Source: Kazachstania africana CBS 2517
Lineage: Eukaryota; Ascomycota; Saccharomycetes; Saccharomycetales; Saccharomycetaceae
DNA: 64,000 nucleotides
Direction: 5' to 3'
Assembly (NCBI RefSeq): GCF_000304475.1
Contig: NC_018943.1
Coordinates: 930,001-994,000 of the forward strand
Each line of letters starts with the position of its first letter. Position 1 is the first letter of the stretch. Positions 1 through 12,368 of this stretch are shown here, piece by piece. Made by a program: the position numbers and the translations under genes. A model generated the notes under the pieces. The model saw nothing but the letters and a program-made list of their open reading frames with translations. It was not told the DNA's origin and made no database searches.

Positions 1-738
1 TTCACGAAGCTTGTTCCGACAGTTGTGGTGTAGCCCAAGTTAAACTTGAAATTTAAAACTTCTTTAAGTATACTAAAAAGAAGACTTTCTTTCTTATTCA
101 ACCCTTTTTGCAAAAATAATGGAAGTGCATCTTTGGAGACAACATCATCCAAAGTAGTAAAGATATTAACTAAGTATAACTCTGTGAATATCCGTAAATT
201 ACCATTTAACTTATTCAGTCTGGTTATTTCATTCTTCTCAATATTGGCAGAATCTGCTGGGTTTTCAAAATTGCCTAGGAAAAGCTGGAACAGCTTTGGT
301 GTGAAACTTGTACTAAATCTTTGATGCATGGCACTGATGACTTCTATAGCGACGAGAACCTCTTCATTCCTGTTTGGTACGTTCGAAAGTACCTCATTTA
401 CAGTAGTAACTAATTCTGATAGATACTTTGCCAAAGAAATTTCAGATAAATCCTTCAATAAAGAATCTTTGGAATCCTTCGTAAAACCTTTCTTCAATTT
501 CTTTATAAATCCTGTATTTTTTTTAATACTAGAATCTAATTTCTTGTTTTTCAATGGAAAAACATCCTCCCCATTCCAAGCTCTAGTATTCAGCTCAAAA
601 AGCTCTGATCTTCTTTCATCCTAATGAAAATAAATGCACAGCAAGGTTAGTAAACTGAGAAGCCTTCATTTACAATGCCACCAATCAACCTCAAAGCAGT
701 ATGTAACTTAACATAGCACTATAACAACATACATTCAT
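1..738 (-). CDS. NMD2: Nmd2/Upf2, nonsense-mediated decay factor (5' part, spliced, runs off the window start)
   Basis: Scaffold of the cytoplasmic nonsense-mediated mRNA decay complex; it bridges Upf1 and Upf3. Two exons are visible: 733-738 (ATG AAT) and 620 down to 1, joined in frame. The joined start reads MNDERRSELFELNTRAWNGE, followed by a segment (LKKGFTKDSKDSLLKDLSE) typical of the Upf2 N-terminus and then the beginning of the first MIF4G-like helical region. About 208 codons are in the window; the rest, including the other MIF4G repeats, lies beyond base 1. S. cerevisiae NMD2 also has a 5'-end intron of about this length. Divergent from YHR078W, as in S. cerevisiae. Identification is from recognised similarity and gene order. 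Confidence 0.93.
621..732 (-). other. NMD2: NMD2 spliceosomal intron (112 nt)
   Basis: On the minus strand the donor is GTATGT (732-727), the branch site TACTAAC (652-646) and the acceptor ATTAG (ends at 621). Splicing joins a 6-nt first exon to the long second exon without changing frame. All three signals match the yeast consensus. Confidence 0.93.
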
Positions 739-1106
739 AATACACACGAGAAAGATGTGCAAAAAAGGAAATTTCGACGCTTGTTCTAATAATCTCAAGC
801 CAATATTGTTTGAGATGCCATTGAATAATTGCACTCTTGCTATATAATTAACCAGATCGTAGACCTACAAAAAAAACCAAATTGATACCCGGCATTTAAA
901 CCCTAAAACTAATTTAGGGCTGTAAAATAGGGTTACAATTAGCCCTAACAGCCGGGTTACATTATAAAAATATAGCTTCGATTTAAGAAAGTCCCACACT
1001 GAAAACGTAAATGTATGATTAAATAACTTATCTGCAAATTATTGAGTAGAGGTGTAACGCCACAGAATAGAGGTCAATTGAGTTTTGTACATGCTAAGAA
1101 TAGCTG
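739..1106. promoter_or_regulatory. Divergent NMD2/YHR078W promoter with CCCTAA (Tbf1-like) cluster and nested inverted repeats
   Basis: Within 887-957 there are four CCCTAA/TTAGGG cores: AACCCTAA (899-906), AGCCCTAAA on the minus strand (913-921), a near match (TAGGGTTA, 928-935), and AGCCCTAA (941-948). Three match the Tbf1 consensus ARCCCTAA as I know it. The block is bounded by ACCCGGC (887-893) and its complement GCCGGGT (951-957). Inside it CCCTAAA (901-907) pairs with TTTAGGG (913-919) and TAGGG (928-932) pairs with CCCTA (943-947). Binding by Tbf1 is inference. I see no gene in this interval. Confidence 0.55.
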
Positions 1107-2741
1107 ATGGAACAGTTAGTGACACTTTTTATATTGGTTTTTTCTGCATATTTTGTCTTCCGTGGTTCCTACAATTTTGTATGGTTTAAGGTAAATGTGT
1201 TGTTCGATAACATATCGCTTCATTGTGATGAGGATTTTGACTCTCTTTCCACCAATTTGAAAGGTAAATTAAATGAGTATAAGGACACGTTTATCCAGAA
1301 ATTTTACAGTGAATATTCCATTTCCTCGAAAAAGATGGTTGAATCGATACGAATATTATTTTCAATCGCTGCTGTTTCCTACGTTATTACCATGGAAATT
1401 GTACTCCGACAAATTAGAATTGCTAGCAGTGAGACGAAGTTTGATTTTATAACGAATTGGATATGGCCTTTCACATCTATGATGCTTTCTCTGATTCTAA
1501 TTCTAATTCAACCATTTTTCATTTTCATTAGTTTACTCAATAAATTTTATAATGATACCTTCGATATGGATAGACTAGTCATGGTTACAAGCGCTATCCT
1601 TTTTGTATGCATTACCACACTAGCGTTAGTCAATTTAGGACCATTTCAATATACTTCAAATATCCTAACTAGACTTTCAATCGGCGGAGTCACTATTATG
1701 GCCATGCTGTCAGGTATAGCATGTGCTTCGACTCTATACTACACTTACCTATTTATTAAAAATAGAAGTAAAAGGAAATATCTTCCCATAAGCAGCACAG
1801 CGGCTGACAGTATCCAAAATAGGAAACTACTACTCTGGTCCAACAGAAGTCGGTTTCATGAAAAGTTGGACTATTATCAAAATCAGGTCAGGGAGAATAT
1901 TGCCACTTTGGAATCCCTAGATAAAGAAAATGATGAATCCTATAAGTTTAAAAATGACCATTTATTGGAGAAAATTAGTATTTACCAAGTTGAAATTTCA
2001 CATTTACAAGACGCCATAAATGAACCATCCCATGTTACATATATTAAACGATGTTTTGAATTTATGTTCCTAATTTATTGTGCACATAAAGTCATTTTCA
2101 CTTTCACAAGAAAGATTCCGTTGATTCTCATTCACTTAATAAATCATCCAAAGGATTATGAGTTCCAATATTTCGATAACTTATCAGATCCTTTGGCAGT
2201 TACATTCGCGAATATATTAGATTTTTTCCTATTCCATTTTAATTACCAACATGATTTAGATTCACTGACAAATCAAATATCACTTTTACTTTCTGCTTCG
2301 CTTTTCATCATGTCATTATCCACTGTAAATACCACAATTTCATTCATATTAGCATTACTTCCGGCAAAGTTTCAACTATTGGCTGTTTTTGCTATGCAAA
2401 GTACAGAAAATGTAAACGAGTTACCTTTGTATAAGTCTCAAGTGACAACTAGAAAAGGTCCATCCATTATCAAAAACCTTTTAGTATCTGAACTAACTGG
2501 AGTCTATGTTGTAGCAACTATTTTAATGATCAGATCAAATTTACCCTTTGAGGTAGCATCATCATTGAAGTACTCTTTGGGCGATAAATTTACAATACCG
2601 AGTATAGTAATAGATTGCTGGTTTGATCAGATATATGGCATATTCTGTATCCTAACAATTGCATTTATTAAGTTAGCAGAAAGAACTTTACTACTGAGAA
2701 GTAAACCAACCAAATTATCCACCCGCATGTCCCCAAACTAA
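1107..2741 (+). CDS. YHR078W-like multispanning membrane protein (GPHR/ABA-GPCR-like family)
   Basis: A 544-aa integral membrane protein, close in length to S. cerevisiae YHR078W and in the same place between NMD2 and IRE1. Hydrophobic segments occur near residues 1-20, 85-105, 120-150, 160-180 and 195-215, then a charged, coiled-coil-prone stretch (about 225-310), then further membrane segments to about 530. The C-terminal block ELTGVYVVATILMIRSNLP resembles the conserved block of Golgi pH regulator/ABA-GPCR proteins (GPR89). In S. cerevisiae the role of YHR078W is not well defined and I assign none here. Start is the first ATG of the frame. The family call is by recognition only. Confidence 0.85.
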   Translation: MEQLVTLFILVFSAYFVFRGSYNFVWFKVNVLFDNISLHCDEDFDSLSTNLKGKLNEYKDTFIQKFYSEYSISSKKMVESIRILFSIAAVSYVITMEIVLRQIRIASSETKFDFITNWIWPFTSMMLSLILILIQPFFIFISLLNKFYNDTFDMDRLVMVTSAILFVCITTLALVNLGPFQYTSNILTRLSIGGVTIMAMLSGIACASTLYYTYLFIKNRSKRKYLPISSTAADSIQNRKLLLWSNRSRFHEKLDYYQNQVRENIATLESLDKENDESYKFKNDHLLEKISIYQVEISHLQDAINEPSHVTYIKRCFEFMFLIYCAHKVIFTFTRKIPLILIHLINHPKDYEFQYFDNLSDPLAVTFANILDFFLFHFNYQHDLDSLTNQISLLLSASLFIMSLSTVNTTISFILALLPAKFQLLAVFAMQSTENVNELPLYKSQVTTRKGPSIIKNLLVSELTGVYVVATILMIRSNLPFEVASSLKYSLGDKFTIPSIVIDCWFDQIYGIFCILTIAFIKLAERTLLLRSKPTKLSTRMSPN

Positions 2742-2848
2742 CTGCTTTAAACTAAATGCGGTTGTAGTTTTAGGAAAAGCAAAAGGCATATTATTCATTA
2801 AAATATTTATTACAAATATATAGTTAAGTCACCTCAATAACAATCAAC

Positions 2849-5800
2849 TCAAAAAAATTCATTAAGCATTTGATCATCTTCCAGAACTTCCCTGGTAATA
2901 TGGTAAATTTCCATCAATAAATTAGGAAATCTTTTACTGAAATAATCATAAAAGCCATCTGGGATAGGACCCATGATTTCGCTTAAGTCTTCAGGTAAAT
3001 CCATGAAGTGGTGATATTTATTTCTTAAAGCCCGTAGAAGATCCATCAATTTATCCATGTTATATTTTCTGTACTTTCCCAAATTGTCCAGAAAGGATTT
3101 ATCGAATTTCGAAGACCAATCAGCATTGGTAATGACATTTTTTGAAACACTTTCGAGCTTCAAAAGTAATTCACTGGGTGGATCTCTCCTTTCTACTTCA
3201 AATCTATCACTCACTTTTAATAAAAATGATAATTTCTTGGATGTTGGCCAGAATAGCGGATGCTTCAAAACATCATCAGCCGCTGGTCTAGCCCTTGGAT
3301 CGTTGTCAATCATTTTTGAGATTAAATCTGTCGCTTCAATGACTAAAGACCTGTCCCTAAGGCTTTTCCTTAAGGCACTTAAGTCATATTTTCCTTGAAT
3401 GATATTTGCCTCACGAATGTATTTGTCTCCGAAAGGATGATTACCCCTAGATAATACATAAAAGAAAATGCAACCTAAGGAGAAGATATCAATAGCTCTC
3501 GTCAACCTCTGTTTAGTAAATGGGTCGTAAAAAGAATCTGTGGAAGTAACTGAGTTAGTACTGGCGGGATCTACGATCATATCCCCCTTTTCATTTATGG
3601 TTTCCAATATTTTGGTTGCAGATTCATTCAATAGTTCTGGTGCCCTCCATCCTGTAGTACCCGCAGGATTGTTCATATTAGTTCTAAAAGAAGATTGATC
3701 GGTATCCAGCTTCTTGCACAGACCAAAATCTGAAATTAACATTCTTAGTATTTCCTTATCGGTTTCATGGCCAGCAATGTACCTTTTTGTAGTTCCAACT
3801 AGAATATTTTGAGGTTTTAAATCTCTATGAATTATTTTTAGCGAATGCAGATGTGCGACGCCTAATGCTATTTGTTGTATGATATTTATTGGATTTGATT
3901 CCCTTTGAAGTTCTCTTAGCCCATAAGAAGGTTGTTTCAACTCAACCAAATCTTGTAATGTAGCCGTACAGAGTTCTAATGCAATGTATAAAAATTTTTT
4001 GGTAGTTTCTGAACAGTAATATCTAATTACGTTTGCATGGTCATCGCTTTCGGTCAATAATTTAATTTCACGGTATGCAACATCACAAAAATCTATTAGC
4101 ATTCTTTTTACTGCCACTGGTCTACCTTGGAAAGTTCCTTGGAAGACAATTGTACCTGAAGACCCATAACCAAGAATCTTGTCGGTAACAACAAGATTTT
4201 TAAGATCGTGCTCAAATTCGAGTAGTTCTGTCGTCTCGGACTGTTTCCGCTTATTTTTCTTACCACCTCTGGAACCTCTTTTTCTTTTTTCTTTTTCATT
4301 AGTATGTGGTTCATGATCATTTTCCATATTTTCTATTTCAGGATTATCTTGATGTAAGATTGAGTAATTGTTAGCATTTTTAGATAAGCTGGTTTGCTCA
4401 TGATTACTTGATTTATCATCTGAAACATTATCACTTATATTAACTTGATCATTCAATTTGTCTTCATTGATTTCAACATTCTGAATAGATAATTCTTCAG
4501 CTGGGAAAAGACCTGCTTTTTCCAATAAAATGTGTAATGGAGGCATCACCTTGATTTTTTGTAGGACTCCCAAAAAAATAAGATAATAAAAAATTAATCC
4601 ACCTTCAACAATTTTGTATATGAAATTACCAAATTGGTGTAAAAACGGTTGTTGGCTTTGCTGCAATAGTTCCTTAGTAATTTGTTCTTGAACTTTAACT
4701 CTATACGCTTCTATTTCCTCCGGAGAAATATATCTTTCTAATGCTTGCATTTTTTCATCTCTTAATTCGACGGCCAGAGCATTCGCTGTTGGTTCGAGTA
4801 ATAAGGCTGACTTGTAAGGGAGACCTTGTACTACTTGCTCCGGTTGACTCTCAACCATTTGTTCATATTCAACATTCTTCAAAGTATGTACACCTGTGAC
4901 AGCCGTCTTAAACAAATCCTCATTTTCAAATATAGAAGAAACTCTCCACCTTTCACTAGAGGCATATTTAGAAATCGGTGCTGCTCTAACTAAGGACGGG
5001 AAGTTGTCGTTTGACAATGCTGCCCAGGAACGATTTTCCGTTTGTTGAAGATACACATTATGCAAATCAGCGCTTGTTTTATCTAACGTATGAAAGGGAT
5101 GAGGAACAATCAAATTTTCTTTAGAATTTGTGTCATAAAATACATCATAGACTGCTATAATAATTCCTGGAAAATCGGGCGATACCCACTTCGCAATTTT
5201 GAAATTAGAATCGATAGCAAGTAGTGATTTATCCCTGAAAGGTGCTATATAAATCCCATCTTTAGATATGGAATTTTCTGCTCCCAAATGAATGTCTAAG
5301 AAATTTTGTTGCCAGGCTGCGTAAGTGACGTTATAAGAGGAACCATCTTTTGAATGGATTCCTAGTTGATATACTGTTTTACCAATTTTCAAATTATCAA
5401 TGGAATTGTTTAGGATGTTATCACAATTCTTATTTTCTGCTCCTGAACCAAAGGTGGACAATATTTCTCCATTCAAAATGTTTAAATTATACATAATAGT
5501 TTTTCTCGACCCTGTATAAATCTTTTCATCCTCAATGTAGTTTCCTAGTTCATCAATGACAATATCAGTTTTCAAGTGCATTGGAGAAGTTGCGATTAGT
5601 TGGCTTATAGAAACTGGTATTTTCTGTAATCCTTGATGTACGTTGAAATAATAAATGTTACCATCTCCGTATGGTTCTACGATTAATATTTCATTTGTAC
5701 GTTCTCTTGGAGGCTCTTTTATATCAATCAATGGTTGAAATTGTAATGCATCAATTGACCAAAGAACCTTACCAGTTTCTCTATTCAATGCATGTAAACC

Positions 5801-6205
5801 TCCCTCAATATCCGCAGCAATAAGGATATTAGTCAAAGAAAGTTTGTCTATAGATCTCCTACTGAGGGATGGATGTGTCAATGAATTCAATGGTTCGCCG
5901 TATTGTTGGTTATTGACATCGGTACTGCCCTTCTGTTCAGATATTCGTGTTGGTTCAACCTTCGCATTTTCTAATTCCACATTTAAAATAGAGCTGGATA
6001 GACTTGGGTATAAATTATCTAAGGTCGAATAAGTATCACTTTGTAGTACTCCTTCTAATGGAAGGATAGACTTTGATTGAAGCCTTTTGGAGCCAAATAA
6101 AGATTCCTTGTTAGCTCGAGAGAAACTCCAGCATGATACTGTATCACCTAAGAAAAGTAATATGAAAAATGAAAGGAGGAAAAATTTCCTGCTGGAAATC
6201 TTCAT
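2849..6205 (-). CDS. IRE1: Ire1, ER stress sensor kinase/endoribonuclease
   Basis: Transmembrane sensor of the unfolded protein response. In the yeast family it oligomerises on unfolded luminal protein and its RNase cleaves HAC1 mRNA. The 1118-aa product has an N-terminal signal segment (KFFLLSFFILLFLG), a luminal sensor domain (about 110-490), a hydrophobic membrane segment near 525-545 (GGLIFYYLIFLGV), a basic linker (KRKRGSRGGKKNKRK), a kinase domain from about 670 (GYGSSG loop, VAVKR lysine, HRDLKPQN near 790, SDFGL) and a C-terminal KEN/RNase domain from about 990. RALRNKYHHF contains the Asn and His expected of the RNase site. Length matches S. cerevisiae Ire1 (about 1115). Convergent with YHR078W; transcribed away from SAE3's 3' end. 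Confidence 0.97.
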   Translation of the reverse strand: MKISSRKFFLLSFFILLFLGDTVSCWSFSRANKESLFGSKRLQSKSILPLEGVLQSDTYSTLDNLYPSLSSSILNVELENAKVEPTRISEQKGSTDVNNQQYGEPLNSLTHPSLSRRSIDKLSLTNILIAADIEGGLHALNRETGKVLWSIDALQFQPLIDIKEPPRERTNEILIVEPYGDGNIYYFNVHQGLQKIPVSISQLIATSPMHLKTDIVIDELGNYIEDEKIYTGSRKTIMYNLNILNGEILSTFGSGAENKNCDNILNNSIDNLKIGKTVYQLGIHSKDGSSYNVTYAAWQQNFLDIHLGAENSISKDGIYIAPFRDKSLLAIDSNFKIAKWVSPDFPGIIIAVYDVFYDTNSKENLIVPHPFHTLDKTSADLHNVYLQQTENRSWAALSNDNFPSLVRAAPISKYASSERWRVSSIFENEDLFKTAVTGVHTLKNVEYEQMVESQPEQVVQGLPYKSALLLEPTANALAVELRDEKMQALERYISPEEIEAYRVKVQEQITKELLQQSQQPFLHQFGNFIYKIVEGGLIFYYLIFLGVLQKIKVMPPLHILLEKAGLFPAEELSIQNVEINEDKLNDQVNISDNVSDDKSSNHEQTSLSKNANNYSILHQDNPEIENMENDHEPHTNEKEKRKRGSRGGKKNKRKQSETTELLEFEHDLKNLVVTDKILGYGSSGTIVFQGTFQGRPVAVKRMLIDFCDVAYREIKLLTESDDHANVIRYYCSETTKKFLYIALELCTATLQDLVELKQPSYGLRELQRESNPINIIQQIALGVAHLHSLKIIHRDLKPQNILVGTTKRYIAGHETDKEILRMLISDFGLCKKLDTDQSSFRTNMNNPAGTTGWRAPELLNESATKILETINEKGDMIVDPASTNSVTSTDSFYDPFTKQRLTRAIDIFSLGCIFFYVLSRGNHPFGDKYIREANIIQGKYDLSALRKSLRDRSLVIEATDLISKMIDNDPRARPAADDVLKHPLFWPTSKKLSFLLKVSDRFEVERRDPPSELLLKLESVSKNVITNADWSSKFDKSFLDNLGKYRKYNMDKLMDLLRALRNKYHHFMDLPEDLSEIMGPIPDGFYDYFSKRFPNLLMEIYHITREVLEDDQMLNEFF

Positions 6206-6876
6206 GATGATATAGATGCTTAGGGATAGACAAAGAAGAAAATGAAGTTAACTCTTTATGAGGTAAAAAAAAATCCGTCAATGTGTAATTCCTTCTTATT
6301 TGGCTTAAAACGACTAACAATATTAAAAAAAGGTGGTAAACCAATGCAAACTCAGTAGTTATGTAATCTTGGTGATTCTAATTTGGTGTTTCCAGTAGAT
6401 ATTGTTTTTCTATCAATGTTCTTAAATAATTTCTCTTTGTTAAATTAAAAGATTTCGAAAGATAATGTGATTCAATCTGTATAGAGAAATTTTCCTCCTG
6501 TGAAATTTAGGCTGAAGTTCTTCGATAGAAGAGAGAGAAATTTGGGTAAAAGAGGAACAGTGGAAAATGGTCCGAAAAGAAAAGCTATTGTCTTCAGTTT
6601 TTGAACATGCAGCTATGTCCTAAAAGGGAATACAATTCTGTTAAACTTTTTCAAAAAATTGTAGCTAAAATTTTTGGAAGCGAGTTCAAATCTATTAACT
6701 GAGCGAGTTTTCTGTGCATCAATTACGGTACTAGTTGTAAATCTAGTAACCTACCTGAATTTGCAAGTCATTGACGAAAAAACCAGTAGTGATAAATTCG
6801 GAGGGAGAGCCATAAAAAGGGAAAATGATATGCAGCCTGTAAGCATTATTGTCTTTAAAAAATATTGTGCTCCATC
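6206..6876. other. IRE1-SAE3 intergenic region, no gene seen
   Basis: This 671-nt stretch holds the IRE1 promoter (minus strand) and the SAE3 3' end. It is AT-rich. The open frames crossing it have no recognisable product, and one begins at a non-ATG codon. Confidence 0.6.
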
Positions 6877-7224
6877 TTAACGATCTTCCATGTCAAACCC
6901 CATTTCATCGAAAACCTCCTTCAATTTGCACTGTTTTTCTCCAGCAATTATTTGCACCAACCTTAGTCCTGTATCTCTGAGCTCATTGTATTCCTTCAAT
7001 CTCCTAATGTGAAGGACCTTAAGTTCTCCTGGCGTATGTGTACTGCCTTTAATTTTTGTAAACTAAAGTTAGTAATTGAGATATACTAGAAAAAAAGGAT
7101 ACTCATGCATGTATACGTACCTACCATTTTGCTGGCAAAGTATCTCAAATTCCTTCTCGAGTTCCTTGCATTTGTTTCTAAGTTCCTGCACTTGTTCATT
7201 TCTTTTCTCAATTTGTTTGTCCAT
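6877..7224 (-). CDS. SAE3: Sae3, meiotic recombination accessory factor (spliced)
   Basis: Small coiled-coil protein that, with Mei5, loads Dmc1 on single-stranded DNA in meiosis. Exon 1 is 7224-7121 and exon 2 is 7042-6877, giving 89 aa (S. cerevisiae about 91). Exon 1 encodes a charged coiled coil (KCKELEKEFEILCQQNG). Exon 2 carries the conserved Swi5/Sae3 core RRLKEYNELRDTGLRLVQII and KQCKLKEVFDEMG. The preferred donor is GTACGT (7120-7115), the branch TACTAAC (7074-7068) and the acceptor GGCAG ending at 7043. S. cerevisiae SAE3 is also spliced and lies between IRE1 and LAM4. The two exons separately are too short to stand out as genes. Confidence 0.93.
7043..7120 (-). other. SAE3: SAE3 intron (78 nt, ambiguous ends)
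   Basis: Donor GTACGT with acceptor CAG is the consensus choice. An alternative pair, donor GTAGGT four bases upstream with acceptor AAAG four bases upstream, gives exactly the same Asn-Gly-Ser junction, so the protein is the same either way. Branch site TACTAAC is at 7074-7068. Confidence 0.85.
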
Positions 7225-7454
7225 TGTTTTTGAAATAATCTAGACACGAATTTGGTCTTCTAGTAAGCTGGATGTACAGACTTTACCAATAATGTTATTA
7301 CTTCTTTTTTAGGTGTTCTTTACAATTGAGTTTTTTTTTCATTTCCTTATATATTCTTGTAAGAGTATGACAACATAAAAATTAGCCGCCCGTAACACCA
7401 AAATTATATCATGTGAAAGAAAGAATAAAAGCACATAAATTATATAGATTGTCG

Positions 7455-10856
<3,402 letters not shown>

Positions 10857-11138
10857 CTAACGAAAATTGCAGTATCGCAGTAACATTCAAGACGTGTTAT
10901 ACACCTCCAATGAAAGAAAACTTCACCGATGTACGATATGTCCGTGTACAGTTGAAAGAGTTATATACATGCACGTTTATATACGTTTTATGTAATGTCT
11001 CTTTGCAAGCTCTTGCAGTGAAGTTGTCAAAGCGCACGGTTGAGCAGTAAGGGTTACCGGCTCACATTTCCAAAGGATAATTTTTTGCTATACAAATCGT
11101 GCTGCAATGGTAAAGCAGATTGATCTAGAACCCAATCA

Positions 11139-11441
11139 CTACAGATAGATCTCACGTCCCTTCTCCTCCCGCTCCATCAATTTTGCATCACTCTTGATAC
11201 TGAGTTTACTCGCCTCACACTTCCAGCTAAAATTCTTCGGATGACGATCTGCATAAATTGAACGGCTGCGACATCGATTTATACGTGCTTGTCCTTCTTC
11301 CACGGAGTAAAAGATGAAAAGCCCATGGATGTTATACCGATTACGCTGCAATGTTGTTAACTGCCGAATGGGTAACGGAGTCCCTTTGAGCCAAAGCTCT
11401 GCATAAGTTTCATTGAATGGTTGCGAGTAGCCATTTTCCAT
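11139..11441 (-). CDS. Unrecognised 100-aa ORF (doubtful)
   Basis: An ATG-initiated frame of 100 codons with mixed, non-repetitive composition (MENGYSQPFNETYAELW at the start, a basic C-terminus). I recognise no domain, signal peptide or membrane segment, and S. cerevisiae has no gene in this slot as far as I recall. It could be a species-specific gene, a relic, or chance. The surrounding sequence is somewhat more GC-rich than typical intergenic DNA here, which raises the chance of a long open frame by accident. Confidence 0.2.
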   Translation of the reverse strand: MENGYSQPFNETYAELWLKGTPLPIRQLTTLQRNRYNIHGLFIFYSVEEGQARINRCRSRSIYADRHPKNFSWKCEASKLSIKSDAKLMEREEKGREIYL

Positions 11442-11685
11442 TATTCCCGGTTGGTAATTTGTTATGTAGGACGCTTCTTAAAAAATACCAGGCGCAAGAC
11501 AATGAGGAATAATTAATTAAAACTTATTTATATCATGATCGACCGTCAGGATTACTATCGAAGAGTGATAGTGGATTGCTGGTACCTGCGGTTACTTTCA
11601 TTGTACTCCCTCATTACACCGCATACATACTGCATAGTCCTCTCTCGCTGTTAGCAGGGAAGATGAAAAAAAAATATAATAGAAG

Positions 11686-11722
11686 TGAAAAAATTTAGTG
11701 TAAACTATAGCTCATCTCATCG
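11686..11722. promoter_or_regulatory. RRPE + PAC motifs upstream of LRP1
   Basis: TGAAAAAATTT (11686-11696) matches the RRPE element, and CTCATCTCATCG (11711-11722) is a PAC motif read on the minus strand (CGATGAGATGAG). They lie 45-80 bp before the LRP1 ATG. This pair marks ribosome-biogenesis and rRNA-processing genes in yeasts (Stb3 and Dot6/Tod6 sites). Confidence 0.75.
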
Positions 11723-11766
11723 ATTTTAACGTATATTTTAAAGCTTATGACTGAGATCTCCACGCC

Positions 11767-12261
11767 ATGGACCAGGATATCAAAGCTATTAAACCATATA
11801 TATCGCATTTGAAAAAGCAACTGGCTCTTTTAAAACCACAGATTGATAAACTTACCAAAATTAAATTAGATGAAAGGTTAATTTCAACAGGTTCCGAAAT
11901 GGAAAGACTCAAATTAATAAACACATATCTTTATGTGCTGAATTCCTTACTGTTTGCTCTTGCCAAACTTACTGGTGTTAAAGACGTTAGTATGATTATG
12001 CAAGAATTGAACCGTGTCAAAGAACATATAGATGAGGAAAAGGCAATAGAGTCAAAATTACTCAATATACGAGTGAAAGAACAATCTACAAAGGATAAAG
12101 TTGAATCAGAAATTAACAATATACTCAACAAACCTTCCATAAGTACCAAAAATTTTGAGAAAAAGAATACGCATATAAAATTTGAAAATAAAGATACTAA
12201 GGTTTCTTCTGCAGCTAAGAAAATAACAAAACCTAAGAGAAAAAATGATAGAAAACAGTAA
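11767..12261 (+). CDS. LRP1: Lrp1/Rrp47, nuclear exosome cofactor
   Basis: Small C1D/Sas10-family protein that binds Rrp6 and supports nuclear exosome processing of rRNA, snRNA and snoRNA. The 164-aa product starts with a helical region (ISHLKKQLALLKPQIDKLTKI, then RLISTGSEMERLKLINTYLY) typical of the family, and ends in a lysine-rich tail (KKITKPKRKNDRKQ) suited to RNA binding. The length fits yeast Lrp1 (about 184 from memory). Convergent with KSP1, as in S. cerevisiae. PAC/RRPE sites upstream agree with an rRNA-processing role. Confidence 0.92.
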   Translation: MDQDIKAIKPYISHLKKQLALLKPQIDKLTKIKLDERLISTGSEMERLKLINTYLYVLNSLLFALAKLTGVKDVSMIMQELNRVKEHIDEEKAIESKLLNIRVKEQSTKDKVESEINNILNKPSISTKNFEKKNTHIKFENKDTKVSSAAKKITKPKRKNDRKQ

Positions 12262-12368
12262 TAAAAAGAAGATCAAATTTAAGTGTTGAGTGGTTTTTTC
12301 AATTCGTACTGAATGAAGGAGGAAAAAAAAACTATATACAATTTATATAAGTTAGAAATGCAAATAAT

